NCBI RefSeq assembly: GCF_003286915.1
Contig: NZ_QMFY01000012.1
Span: forward strand, 124,001 to 188,000
Direction: 5' to 3'
Length of the DNA: 64,000 nt
DNA from: Pseudochryseolinea flava
Lineage (GTDB): Bacteria; Bacteroidota; Bacteroidia; Cytophagales; Cyclobacteriaceae
The position numbers were made by a program, and so were the translations under genes. Of the stretch, positions 19,193 through 28,072 are shown piece by piece; within the stretch, counting starts at the first letter, position 1; every line of letters begins with the position of its first letter. The notes under the pieces are model-generated. The model was not told the DNA's origin. It searched no databases and saw only the letters and a list, made by a program, of their open reading frames with translations.

Positions 19193-22100
19193 ATGATCAA
19201 TTTTTCTAAGCGGACACATTTTGCTTCGCTCTTGTTAGCGTGCGCATTTTTAGTTTTCAGTTGTCAACAAAAAGAAGCACGTGTTAAAAATGTAAAACAA
19301 TTCCAGCCAGAGAAGGTGGCGGCTATGGCTAAGCAGGTTGAATCTGTTGTGTCACCTCAGCTAGCACCAGGTCTTACATTGCGCGCGTGGGCCGTAGATT
19401 CTTTAATGGGCGATCCTGTGTCGATTGATATCGATGATCAGGGCAATTTATTTTACACGAGAATCATCCGACAAAAACATTCAGAATTTGATATTCGAGG
19501 ACACCAAGATTGGGAAATCGAATCGATAAAACTTCAAACCATCGAAGATAAGCGTGCCTTTCTTCATCGCGTACTTTCACCGGAGAATAGTGAAAAGAAT
19601 AAGTGGCTTGGTGACCTAAACAAAGACGGCTCTCATGATTGGAGAGATATGACTGTCGAGAAAGAGCAAGTGTTCCGTCTTGAAGATACAAATGGTGATG
19701 GCCTTGCTGATTTCAGTCAACTTGTGATTGAAGATTTTCATGATGAAGTCACTGACGCTGCAGGTGGTATTGCAAAACATGAAGATGATCTTTTTGTGGC
19801 TATAGGACCAGACCTTTGGAAACTAAAAGACAACGACAACGATGGTGTTGCTGATGAAAAGACGTCTTTGTCTCACGGCTATGGAATTCACGTAGGTTTT
19901 AGCGGTCACGGAATGTCTGGTGTTGAAGTTGGACCTGATGGAAAAATTTATTGGCAAATCGGCGATATTGGTTTTAACGGTGTTGACGCCGATGGAAAAA
20001 AATGGGAACATCCCAACAGTGGTGTAATCGTGCGCGCCAATCCTGATGGAAGTGACTTTGAGGTTTTCGCGTATGGCAATAGAAATACGCACGAGTTTGT
20101 ATTCGATGAATACGGAAACATGATTAGTGAAGACAACGATGGTGATCACCCTGGCGAGAGTGAGCGTATTGTCTACGTTGTAAATGGTGCAGACATCGGA
20201 TGGAGAATTAATTGGCAATTTGGAAAATATCGCGACCCTGACAACAATACCTACAAGGTGTGGATGGATGAAAAGCTTTACAAGCCACGCTGGGATGGAC
20301 AAGCTGCCTACATCACGCCGGCCATTGCCAATTATGTGAATGGTCCTACAGGTATGCTTTATAATCCGGGTACCGCGTGGGGACCAGAATGGAAGAATCA
20401 CTTTTTTATTGCAGAGTTTGTGGGGAATCCAGCGCAATCTGGCATTCACGGTTTCACGTTGAAACCAAAGGGCGCAACGTTTGAGCTAGGCGAAAGCAAA
20501 AAGGTTCTTGGTGGTGTGTTAGCAACAGGAATGGACTGGGGCCCAGATGGCGCGATGTACGTTGCTGACTGGATTGATGGTTGGGACACAAAGGATCATG
20601 GCCGTATTTGGAAACTCGACGTCGATAAACCCGATACATTATTGAGAAGTAAAGTCAAAGCAATTCTCAATGCAGATTTTTCTGATTACGGTGACGATCA
20701 ACTCAGCGAATTGCTCAAGCATGATGACATGCGTGTTCGCCAAAAATCACAATTTGCATTAGCGAAACGCGGCGATGAGGGCCTCAAAATATTTAAAGCT
20801 AACGTGGCACAAACAAAGCATCAGCTTGCGAGAGTACATGCGATTTGGGGTATCAGCCAGCTTGCGCAGAAAAATCTCGAGCATGCCGCCTTACTCATTC
20901 CATTGTTAAAGGATAATGATCCAGAAATTCGCGCTCAGGCAGCACGTTGGATTGGCGAAGTTCGCTACGCTGGTGCCGGCGATGCGTTAACCGCGCTCCT
21001 GAAAGATGAGTACAGTCGTGCTCGTTTCTTTGCAGCAGAAGCTTTAGGAAGAACAGCGTATGAAAAGGCCATTACGCCATTGATAGACCTGCTTGCTGCA
21101 AACAATGATGAAGATGCTTACATCAGACATGCCGCAAGTCTAGCGCTCGCGAGAATCAATAAGCCGGAGCCGTTAACGGCATTGACTACACATGCAAGTA
21201 ATGCCGTGCGACTTGGGGCTGTGTTAGCGTTGAGAAGAATGCAGCACGAAGGCATTCAGAATTTCCTGAATGATCAAAATGAATATATCGTTACTGAGGC
21301 CGCCCGCGGAATTAATGACGACCTTTCCATTTTGCCAGCACTCCCGGCATTGGGTAATCTTTTAAAAGCTACAAAATTTAACGGCGAGCCTTTGGTGAGA
21401 AGAGCGATCAACGCAAATCTTAGAGTTGGAACAGATGAAGCGATGCAAAATCTGATCAGCTATGCCGCGCGCGAAGACGCGCCCGCCGCCATGCGCGCCG
21501 AAGCGTTGGCTGCACTAAGTACCTGGAGCAAACCTTCCGTGGTGGATCGTGTCGATGGAAGGTATCGCGGTGAAATAAAACGCGATGATGGTCCTGTAAA
21601 AAGTAAGTCCTCTGCTGCGTTGATTACCCTTTCAACGAACAAAGATGCAACGGTTCGACTTGCAGCGGTAAAAGCCACAGGTAAGTTGAAGATTGCGCTG
21701 GCGAGCGATAAGTTGCTCACAATCCTCAAGACAGATAAAGATGCGCGTGTGAGAGAAGAAGCGTTGAAGTCGCTTGCCGCTATTGGCGCAACGAATATCG
21801 GCGACGCCATCAAAGCCGGCCTGGCGGACAAAGAAAAGAATGTTCGTGTTACGGCGTTAGACCTTCTTCCGAAAATGGAGCTTGCACATGATCTGATGGT
21901 GTCGTTGCTGTCGCAAGTGATCAACACCAAAACGGTCGAGGAAAAACAAGCAGCTTTATTAACACTGGGAAGTCTTCCGGCGCAACACACCACACCGGTG
22001 TTTGAAAAATTACTCGTTCAACTTGAGCAGAAAAAATTACCCTCTGAAGTTCAGCTTGAACTTGCTGAAGCGTTGGATAACGTTGGTAACGCTACGCTAA

Positions 22101-22597
22101 AAACAAAACTGAAGGATATCATATCGAAATCATCTACCGATACGCTAGCCGCTGCTTATGCAGGCGCTTTATGGGGCGGAGATGCTGATAAGGGTGGACG
22201 GATATTTTATAGTCATCAAACGGCACAATGTATTCGCTGTCATTCATTGGGTGATCATGGTGGAAACGCTGGTCCACGCTTGAACGGCGTTGCAAATAAA
22301 TTGTCCCGTGAGCAGTTACTGCAAGCTTTGATAGACCCTAGCGCACGCCTTGCCCCGGGGTATGGAATGGTAACACTCGGCTTGAAGAACGGAAAAAGTG
22401 TAAGCGCTATTTTGCAAGAGGAAACAGCAACGACATTAAGGCTGAAATTCGGCGATAAACCTGATACAGTAGTAACGAAGACTGATATCAGCAATCGCAA
22501 AAACGCCATGTCGAGCATGCCGCCGATGAGACTGCTGTTAACGAAAAAAGAAATTCGTGATGTTGTCGCTTTCATCGCGACATTAAAGGACGAGTAG
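19193..22597 (+). CDS. PVC-type dehydrogenase/HEAT-repeat/cytochrome c lipoprotein
   Basis: A large exported protein of 1134 residues. A lipoprotein signal (FLVFSCQQ, acylated Cys near 25) is followed by a beta-propeller like sugar dehydrogenases, about residues 60-440 (GVEVGPDGKIYWQIGDIGFNG, ADIGWRINWQFGKYRDP, GMDWGPDGAMYVADWIDGWD). Degenerate HEAT repeats span about 450-970. A C-terminal monohaem cytochrome c carries the haem-binding motif CIRCH and a likely distal Met in SSMPPMRLLL. Relatives are annotated as membrane-bound dehydrogenases and are thought to oxidise sugars or related substrates in the periplasm. The substrate is unknown. Single gene ended by the hairpin at 22610. Confidence 0.88.
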   Translation: MINFSKRTHFASLLLACAFLVFSCQQKEARVKNVKQFQPEKVAAMAKQVESVVSPQLAPGLTLRAWAVDSLMGDPVSIDIDDQGNLFYTRIIRQKHSEFDIRGHQDWEIESIKLQTIEDKRAFLHRVLSPENSEKNKWLGDLNKDGSHDWRDMTVEKEQVFRLEDTNGDGLADFSQLVIEDFHDEVTDAAGGIAKHEDDLFVAIGPDLWKLKDNDNDGVADEKTSLSHGYGIHVGFSGHGMSGVEVGPDGKIYWQIGDIGFNGVDADGKKWEHPNSGVIVRANPDGSDFEVFAYGNRNTHEFVFDEYGNMISEDNDGDHPGESERIVYVVNGADIGWRINWQFGKYRDPDNNTYKVWMDEKLYKPRWDGQAAYITPAIANYVNGPTGMLYNPGTAWGPEWKNHFFIAEFVGNPAQSGIHGFTLKPKGATFELGESKKVLGGVLATGMDWGPDGAMYVADWIDGWDTKDHGRIWKLDVDKPDTLLRSKVKAILNADFSDYGDDQLSELLKHDDMRVRQKSQFALAKRGDEGLKIFKANVAQTKHQLARVHAIWGISQLAQKNLEHAALLIPLLKDNDPEIRAQAARWIGEVRYAGAGDALTALLKDEYSRARFFAAEALGRTAYEKAITPLIDLLAANNDEDAYIRHAASLALARINKPEPLTALTTHASNAVRLGAVLALRRMQHEGIQNFLNDQNEYIVTEAARGINDDLSILPALPALGNLLKATKFNGEPLVRRAINANLRVGTDEAMQNLISYAAREDAPAAMRAEALAALSTWSKPSVVDRVDGRYRGEIKRDDGPVKSKSSAALITLSTNKDATVRLAAVKATGKLKIALASDKLLTILKTDKDARVREEALKSLAAIGATNIGDAIKAGLADKEKNVRVTALDLLPKMELAHDLMVSLLSQVINTKTVEEKQAALLTLGSLPAQHTTPVFEKLLVQLEQKKLPSEVQLELAEALDNVGNATLKTKLKDIISKSSTDTLAAAYAGALWGGDADKGGRIFYSHQTAQCIRCHSLGDHGGNAGPRLNGVANKLSREQLLQALIDPSARLAPGYGMVTLGLKNGKSVSAILQEETATTLRLKFGDKPDTVVTKTDISNRKNAMSSMPPMRLLLTKKEIRDVVAFIATLKDE

Positions 22598-22609
22598 CCA
22601 TTCCGTTGT

Positions 22610-22641
22610 AAGGCGATCGGCAATTGTTTGCAGATCGCCTT
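22610..22641 (+). terminator. hairpin terminator after the cytochrome gene
   Basis: A perfect 9-bp stem AAGGCGATC / GATCGCCTT with a 14-nt loop lies 12 bp past the stop codon. It is followed by moderately T-rich sequence. Confidence 0.65.
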
Positions 22642-22687
22642 GCTTCGTTGTTTAAACTAAATTTAACTTTCGTGTGTTGATGATGGC

Positions 22688-23989
22688 ATGCGAAAAATCC
22701 TCTACGTTGTCGTGAGCATGATACTCCTTTCATGCAATGGTATTAAAAGTATAAAGTCGGCATTCATAAAAAAATCTCCCTATGAGCATTATGTGCAGCG
22801 CTTGGAGAATGCTCAACTCGATAAAACTGTATTGGCATCGTCGTGGATAGACGCTGGCAAGCGTGCATTGCAAGACTCCATTACGATATCGCTTCCGTTT
22901 ACAGAAGGGGGCTCTTTTCAAGCGGGTATTCCGGAAGCGCGGTCGTATTCATTTGCAGCGCGCGATGGTCAGGTGTTGCAAGTAAGCGCGAAGATAAAAT
23001 CAGCGCAGTCGGCTGCTATGTTTGTTGACCTTTTTGCCCGCACAGATACCACATGGACTGCCTTAGCGCATGGTGATTCAACATTACAGCTATCATATGA
23101 ATTTGAGAAGGATCAACAATGCTTGATTCGAATTCAGCCTGAGTTGTTGGTCAATACCTATTATACTATTACGATTACCATGACACCCGTACTTGTGAAT
23201 CCTGTTCAGGGTGCATCGAATAAATCTATTGGGAGCTTCTATGGCGACGCGCGCGACGGCGGGAAAAGGAAACATGAAAGCGTCGATATTTTTGCGCCGA
23301 AAGGAACACCAGTAGTAGCACCAACAGCAGGTCGTATTACACGCGTCGGTACAAGCACGCTCGGTGGAAAAGTGGTTTGGATGCAAGATGGTAAGCGCGG
23401 TAACTCATACTACTTCGCGCACCTCGACGAGCAATTGGTGAAGCCTGGCGTGAACGTCAAGCAAGGAGATACGCTCGGGTTGGTTGGAAATACAGGTAAT
23501 GCAAAATATACGCCGTCGCATTTACACTTTGGAATTTATCAAACCAAAAGTAAAGATCCCATTCACTATATACTCACGATGGATAAACTTGATAACCCAT
23601 CGCCGCTTGATACGGCATTCAATTTTCAGCCTTACCGTGTGATTCAGAAAAACGCATTGCTTCGTGTCGGGCCTGATGTGAAGCAAGGCGTGCGAGAAAA
23701 GTTGTCGAAAGATACTTACGTGCGGGTACTTGCGCAGACTAAGACCTGGTATCGCGTGGCACTCCCCGACAACAGGCAAGGATTTTTGCCCAAGAGCATC
23801 GGGTCTACAGACAAGGGAAGGCTGATACGATTGAAGAGTGATGCGACGTTGTTATCTGAAAGTAAGGATGATGCCGCGCCCCTCGAGCATCTTCAGAAAT
23901 CTTCCACCGTGGAAATCCTTGCGCGCTTTAAGAATTTCGATTTTGTAAAGACAAAGGCCGGGCAAACTGGCTGGATCATGGCACTTTAA
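22688..23989 (+). CDS. M23 family metallopeptidase lipoprotein with two SH3-like domains
   Basis: A predicted cell-wall endopeptidase or LytM factor, 433 residues. The signal MRKILYVVVSMILLSC places a lipid-modified Cys at 16. The M23 zinc site is intact: HxxxD in KRKHESVDIFAPKG and HxH in PSHLHFGIYQ. Two SH3-like repeats follow (about residues 315-375, ALLRVGPDVKQGVREKL, and about 380-433, ending GQTGWIMAL), probably for peptidoglycan binding. A near-consensus -7 box (TAACTTTC) lies at about 22666, upstream of the start. Confidence 0.9.
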   Translation: MRKILYVVVSMILLSCNGIKSIKSAFIKKSPYEHYVQRLENAQLDKTVLASSWIDAGKRALQDSITISLPFTEGGSFQAGIPEARSYSFAARDGQVLQVSAKIKSAQSAAMFVDLFARTDTTWTALAHGDSTLQLSYEFEKDQQCLIRIQPELLVNTYYTITITMTPVLVNPVQGASNKSIGSFYGDARDGGKRKHESVDIFAPKGTPVVAPTAGRITRVGTSTLGGKVVWMQDGKRGNSYYFAHLDEQLVKPGVNVKQGDTLGLVGNTGNAKYTPSHLHFGIYQTKSKDPIHYILTMDKLDNPSPLDTAFNFQPYRVIQKNALLRVGPDVKQGVREKLSKDTYVRVLAQTKTWYRVALPDNRQGFLPKSIGSTDKGRLIRLKSDATLLSESKDDAAPLEHLQKSSTVEILARFKNFDFVKTKAGQTGWIMAL

Positions 23990-24009
23990 CTATACGAACG
24001 ACCATACCT

Positions 24010-25209
24010 ATGAATATTTTTAAATCATATCTCATCACCCTTTTCAGCACAGCGGCCATCGTCGCGTGTGGTGACGATGCATCGACGGATAAGCCGATCG
24101 CAGGCGAATCAAATAGCTATTTCGTGTCGGCAGAACAAACAGCAACGGTGTCGCTACCGGTTCTTCAGTCGTTCGCGCAATTGTCTGGTGAGACAGAATT
24201 CTTAAAGCTGTTGAAGTATGCAGTTACAAAATATACCATCGTTTATAAAACGACTTTTAAAGGTGAGGTGATTGATGCATCGGGTGTTCTTTTTATTCCC
24301 GAGGGTATTCGTGATGCAGCACCGTTGCTAAGCCTTCAGCATGGAACTGAATTTGTAAAGTCTGACGCGCCATCCACATCTAGCGATCCCACGGGGATGG
24401 AGTATTTTGCGTCTGCAGGGTACATTGCCTTTATGCCTGATTTTGTTGGCTATGGAAAGTCATCTCAAATCTTTCACCCATATTACGATAGAACCTCGTC
24501 TGCACAAAGTGTGATTGACATGATTAAAGCGGTGAAAGAATACTTACGCGAGCACAAAATCGCATTTAATGATAAGTTGTTTCTCGCTGGATATTCCGAG
24601 GGAGGATACGTTACCTTAGCTGCAGCGAAAGAAATAGATACAAATGCAAGTCATGATTTAAAAGTTACCGCCGTAGCAGCTGGTGCGGGAGGCTATGATT
24701 TATCGTCGATGTTGGAGAGTGTTACGCAAGCTGAACATTATGCATACCCAAGCTATTTGGCATTTGTACTCACGGCTTACAATAAAACCTATGACTGGGG
24801 TAGGCCGACCAGCGATTTCTTTAATGAACCCTATGCAAAAGCTATCGATACTTATCTTAACGGAAATTATTCAGGAAGTTTTCTCAATAGCAAACTTACG
24901 ACCACGGTATCAGCGCTGCTCAATCAGGATTTTTACGCAAGTCTTAGCCAAAGCAATGGCGAGCTTGTAGTGAAGAGGGCGCTCGCTGATAATTCGGTGT
25001 TAGGATGGAAAACTGATATTCCCATCCTGCTCTATCATGGTACTGCCGATGAGATTATTCCGTTCACAAATTCAGAACGCACGCTGCAAAATTTTAAATC
25101 AAACGGGGCTAATCAGGTGTCCCTGATCACCATTCCAAAGGGAACACATGGTAGTAGTTTTGTGCCTATGCTTCGTGATTTCGTACCTCGATTCGAAACA
25201 CTGCGATAA
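24010..25209 (+). CDS. alpha/beta hydrolase lipoprotein (secretory lipase/esterase-like)
   Basis: A 399-residue exported hydrolase with lipobox IVACGDD (Cys near 20). The alpha/beta fold triad is readable: nucleophile Ser in AGYSEGGYVT, Asp in HGTADEIIPF, and His in PKGTHGSSF. The oxyanion region LLSLQHGTEFVKSDAPS resembles secretory lipases and prolyl-oligopeptidase-related esterases. The substrate is unknown. The gene starts 20 bp after the M23 peptidase gene and is probably cotranscribed with it. Confidence 0.87.
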   Translation: MNIFKSYLITLFSTAAIVACGDDASTDKPIAGESNSYFVSAEQTATVSLPVLQSFAQLSGETEFLKLLKYAVTKYTIVYKTTFKGEVIDASGVLFIPEGIRDAAPLLSLQHGTEFVKSDAPSTSSDPTGMEYFASAGYIAFMPDFVGYGKSSQIFHPYYDRTSSAQSVIDMIKAVKEYLREHKIAFNDKLFLAGYSEGGYVTLAAAKEIDTNASHDLKVTAVAAGAGGYDLSSMLESVTQAEHYAYPSYLAFVLTAYNKTYDWGRPTSDFFNEPYAKAIDTYLNGNYSGSFLNSKLTTTVSALLNQDFYASLSQSNGELVVKRALADNSVLGWKTDIPILLYHGTADEIIPFTNSERTLQNFKSNGANQVSLITIPKGTHGSSFVPMLRDFVPRFETLR

Positions 25210-25279
25210 ATTTTGAAAATGACTGTTGTTACTGCGCAGCCTTCGCGCAACAATGGATTACTTTTTATCAGGAAGCAAT

Positions 25280-25310
25280 TTTGGTTATCTTCTAAAAAGA
25301 ACAATCTTTG
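25280..25310 (+). promoter_or_regulatory. promoter of the lutABC operon
   Basis: TTTG (25280-25283), a 19-bp spacer and AATCTTTG (25303-25310) fit the Bacteroidota primary sigma pattern TTTG-N19-TAnnTTTG with one mismatch. The box ends 14 bp before the lutA start codon. Confidence 0.6.
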
Positions 25311-25324
25311 ATAGGAATTCTGTC

Positions 25325-26059
25325 ATGAAAGTAGGATTGTTCATACCCTGTTACGTCGATCAGTTTTATCCGAAGGTTGCTATTGCTACGCTCGAACTCC
25401 TTGAGCGATTAGGAATTGATGTTTATTATCCTGTCAATCAAACATGTTGTGGTCAGCCGATGGCTAACGCAGGATTTGAACATCTCAGTGATAAAAATAA
25501 TAAGCTGTTCATTCACAATTTCACAGGCTTCGATTATATCGTGTCGCCATCTGGAAGTTGCTCGTTGCACATCAAAGATCATTTGCATACACGTGGAGAT
25601 GATTCTGCAGCAGCAGCGATTCGTTCGCGCGTAATGGAGCTCACCGAATTTCTTACCGATGTTGTTCAGGTAAGATCATTGACCAGTCGCTTTCACTTTA
25701 AAGTTGGATTGCATCAAAGTTGTCATGGTCAACGTGGTTTGGCAATTGCTCAAATGTCGGAATTGGTAGCGAAGCCATTTTCAAAATCGGAGTCACTATT
25801 GAAAATGGTTGGTGGTCTCGAATTAATTTCACTGGATCGCAAAGATGAATGTTGTGGCTTCGGCGGAACGTTTTGTATTTCAGAGGAGGCGGTCTCCGTG
25901 AAAATGGGCAAAGATCGTATAGCTGATCACATTCAACATGATGCGGACTTCATCACCGGAAGTGATATGTCGTGCTTGATGCACTTGGATGGGATTTTGA
26001 GACGACAGAAAAGCAAAGTACGTGTTGTACATATTGCAGAAATCCTAAATGCGCAATGA
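25325..26059 (+). CDS. lutA: lactate utilization protein LutA ((Fe-S)-binding, CCG domain)
   Basis: Subunit of the LutABC (YkgEFG) L-lactate dehydrogenase complex that oxidises lactate to pyruvate in the cytoplasm. Two cysteine-rich CCG-type repeats are visible: CYVDQFYPKVAIA with NQTCCGQPMANAG, and HQSCHGQRG with DECCGFGGTFC. The 244 residues from 25325 match the family length. An upstream in-frame codon at 25226 would add 33 residues overlapping the promoter and is rejected. The stop overlaps the lutB start as ATGA. Confidence 0.95.
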   Translation: MKVGLFIPCYVDQFYPKVAIATLELLERLGIDVYYPVNQTCCGQPMANAGFEHLSDKNNKLFIHNFTGFDYIVSPSGSCSLHIKDHLHTRGDDSAAAAIRSRVMELTEFLTDVVQVRSLTSRFHFKVGLHQSCHGQRGLAIAQMSELVAKPFSKSESLLKMVGGLELISLDRKDECCGFGGTFCISEEAVSVKMGKDRIADHIQHDADFITGSDMSCLMHLDGILRRQKSKVRVVHIAEILNAQ

Positions 26060-27441
26060 TGGGCAATCAACCAACGCAAGACCACGCTACACGTGCAGAG
26101 GTATTCAATCGTGATGAAGCGCGTGTCGATTGGCATGATAAGACGTTGTGGTTTATTCGGCAAAAACGTGATCGCGCTGCGTGGACTATACCTGATTGGG
26201 AAGCGCTTCGCGATCAAGCCTCAGCAATAAAAGACAACGTACTTTCTAATCTACATGACTACTTGATTTCGTTTGAGGCACAAGCGCAGCGTAATGGTGT
26301 TGTTGTACACTGGGCCGCAGATGCAGAAGAGCACAATGAAATTGTCCATCAGATCTTAAAGCGCCATCAGGTTTCTAAAATCGTGAAGAGTAAATCCATG
26401 CTTACGGAAGAATGTCGTCTCAATGAATATCTTCATGATCATGGTGTTGAGGTGGTGGATACGGACCTTGGTGAAAGAATTGTACAACTCGCGGGAGAAC
26501 CGCCGAGCCACATCGTTCTACCTTGTATCCATTGGAAGAAAGAGGAGATAGGCGCCTTGTTTCATAAGCACCTTGGCACCCCTGAAGGAAATGCCGATCC
26601 AACTTTTCTAACGGCTGCAGCGCGCACTCATCTGCGGCAATCGTTCATGTCGAGTAAAGTCGCGATAACTGGCGTCAATTTTGGCGTCGCAGAGACGGGT
26701 GAAATTGTAGTGTGTACAAACGAGGGAAACGCCGATCTCGGTGTTCAGCTCGCCGATGTTCACATCGCTTGCATGGGGATTGAAAAGCTTATTCCAGAAA
26801 GGAAGCATCTCAGTGTTTTTCTTCGACTGTTAGCCAGAAGTGCTACGGGGCAACCCATCACAACATACTCGAGTCATTTTAGAAAGCCGCGGCCGGGACA
26901 AGAGATGCATATCGTTCTAGTGGACAACGGTAGGAGTGAACGAATGAAGCATCATTCCTTTAAGAATGCGTTGAAGTGTATTCGTTGTGGCGCCTGTATG
27001 AATACTTGCCCCGTGTATCGACGCAGTGGTGGTCATAGCTACAACTATGCAATCGCCGGACCCATCGGATCGATCTTAGCGCCTTCACTGGATATGAAAC
27101 AGTATGCTGACCTTCCGTTTGCATCGACGTTGTGTGGTTCGTGTTCAAATGTTTGTCCCGTGAAGATTAACATCCATGAGCAACTTTACCAGTGGCGCCA
27201 AGTTATTGTTCAAGCAGGTTATGTTTCGAAACAAAAGGAGGTGGGAATCGCCGCGATGACAGCAGTGCTATCGCGTCCATGGTTATATCGCTACGCCGGA
27301 AATGTGGGTCGATGGTTCTTGAAAACATTTCCGACGTTGGCATCAAATAAAATAAATCCATGGGCAAAACAACGTGAAATGCCGGCGCCGCCTTCACAAA
27401 GTTTTCGGAGATGGTATCAAGATAATCGAAAGAAGAAATGA
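26056..27441 (+). CDS. lutB: lactate utilization protein LutB (LUD domain, 4Fe-4S ferredoxin)
   Basis: The iron-sulfur subunit of the lactate oxidation complex. An N-terminal LUD domain (about residues 60-290, including GVNFGVAETGEIVVCTNEGN) is followed by two [4Fe-4S] motifs, CIRCGACMNTCPVYRRSGG and CGSCSNVCPVKINIHEQL. The C-terminal tail is that of the family. The start at 26056 overlaps the lutA stop by 4 bp; the second in-frame Met at 26059 is also possible. The frame continues upstream inside lutA but is not used. The stop overlaps the lutC start (ATGA at 27438), so all three subunits are translationally coupled. Confidence 0.95.
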   Translation: MMGNQPTQDHATRAEVFNRDEARVDWHDKTLWFIRQKRDRAAWTIPDWEALRDQASAIKDNVLSNLHDYLISFEAQAQRNGVVVHWAADAEEHNEIVHQILKRHQVSKIVKSKSMLTEECRLNEYLHDHGVEVVDTDLGERIVQLAGEPPSHIVLPCIHWKKEEIGALFHKHLGTPEGNADPTFLTAAARTHLRQSFMSSKVAITGVNFGVAETGEIVVCTNEGNADLGVQLADVHIACMGIEKLIPERKHLSVFLRLLARSATGQPITTYSSHFRKPRPGQEMHIVLVDNGRSERMKHHSFKNALKCIRCGACMNTCPVYRRSGGHSYNYAIAGPIGSILAPSLDMKQYADLPFASTLCGSCSNVCPVKINIHEQLYQWRQVIVQAGYVSKQKEVGIAAMTAVLSRPWLYRYAGNVGRWFLKTFPTLASNKINPWAKQREMPAPPSQSFRRWYQDNRKKK

Positions 27442-28010
27442 GTCGCGATAAAATGTTATTGGCAATTCGTGAAGCGTTACCCAAAGAGGCCACCGCGATA
27501 CCCGATTATCAACCATCGGCAACAAGCTTCGACGTTGTTCAGAAATTTATCGATACGCTTGTTGGTATTGGTGGCGCGGTCATAAAGGTGAGCTCGCTGT
27601 CGGTGGTAAATGATTATGTCATTAAACATTTCTCTGGTCAGCGTGTCGTGAGTTTGGTGCAAGGCGTAGATTCTTACGCGACAACATTAGAAGCGGACCC
27701 TCATTTACTCGAAAACGTAGCACTCACCGTGGTGCCAGGAGCATTCGGTGTTGCAGAGAATGGCGCCGTATGGATCACAGACGGCAGCATGGGAGACCGG
27801 GCGTTGCCTTTCATTGCAAATAATTTAGCAATGATAATTTCCGCGCAAGATATAGTGCCAACACTCCATGAAGCTTATCAACGCATCGGTGCCGATGGAT
27901 ACAATTTCGGTACCTTCATCGCTGGTCCTTCTAAGACTGCCGATATAGAGCAATCGCTTGTACTGGGCGCTCATGGACCGAAGAGTAATACCATCTTTCT
28001 GCTCGCGTAA
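27438..28010 (+). CDS. lutC: lactate utilization protein LutC (LUD domain)
   Basis: The third LutABC subunit, 190 residues with one LUD domain. The family pattern is clear in VVPGAFGVAENGAVWITDG, NLAMIISAQDIVPTLHEAY and the C-terminal FGTFIAGPSKTADIEQSLVLGAHGPK. The start overlaps the end of lutB by 4 bp. The operon ends at a bidirectional hairpin at 28016. Confidence 0.95.
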   Translation: MSRDKMLLAIREALPKEATAIPDYQPSATSFDVVQKFIDTLVGIGGAVIKVSSLSVVNDYVIKHFSGQRVVSLVQGVDSYATTLEADPHLLENVALTVVPGAFGVAENGAVWITDGSMGDRALPFIANNLAMIISAQDIVPTLHEAYQRIGADGYNFGTFIAGPSKTADIEQSLVLGAHGPKSNTIFLLA

Positions 28011-28015
28011 AAACA

Positions 28016-28044
28016 AAGCGCCCCTTCATTACAAAGAGGCGCTT
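28016..28044. terminator. bidirectional terminator between lutC and the nuclease gene
   Basis: AAGCGCC pairs perfectly with GGCGCTT across a 15-nt loop. It lies between two convergent genes, 6 bp after the lutC stop. Confidence 0.6.
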
Positions 28045-28072
28045 GAACAAGAGAGTCCTTTAGAGAAAACGA

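Noticed and set aside
19823-20449. 208-residue minus-strand open frame
   Set aside because: It is antisense to the propeller part of the HEAT/cytochrome protein and has no recognisable motif.
21460-21993. 177-residue minus-strand open frame
   Set aside because: It is antisense to the HEAT repeats; the Ala/Ser-rich composition mirrors the sense gene.
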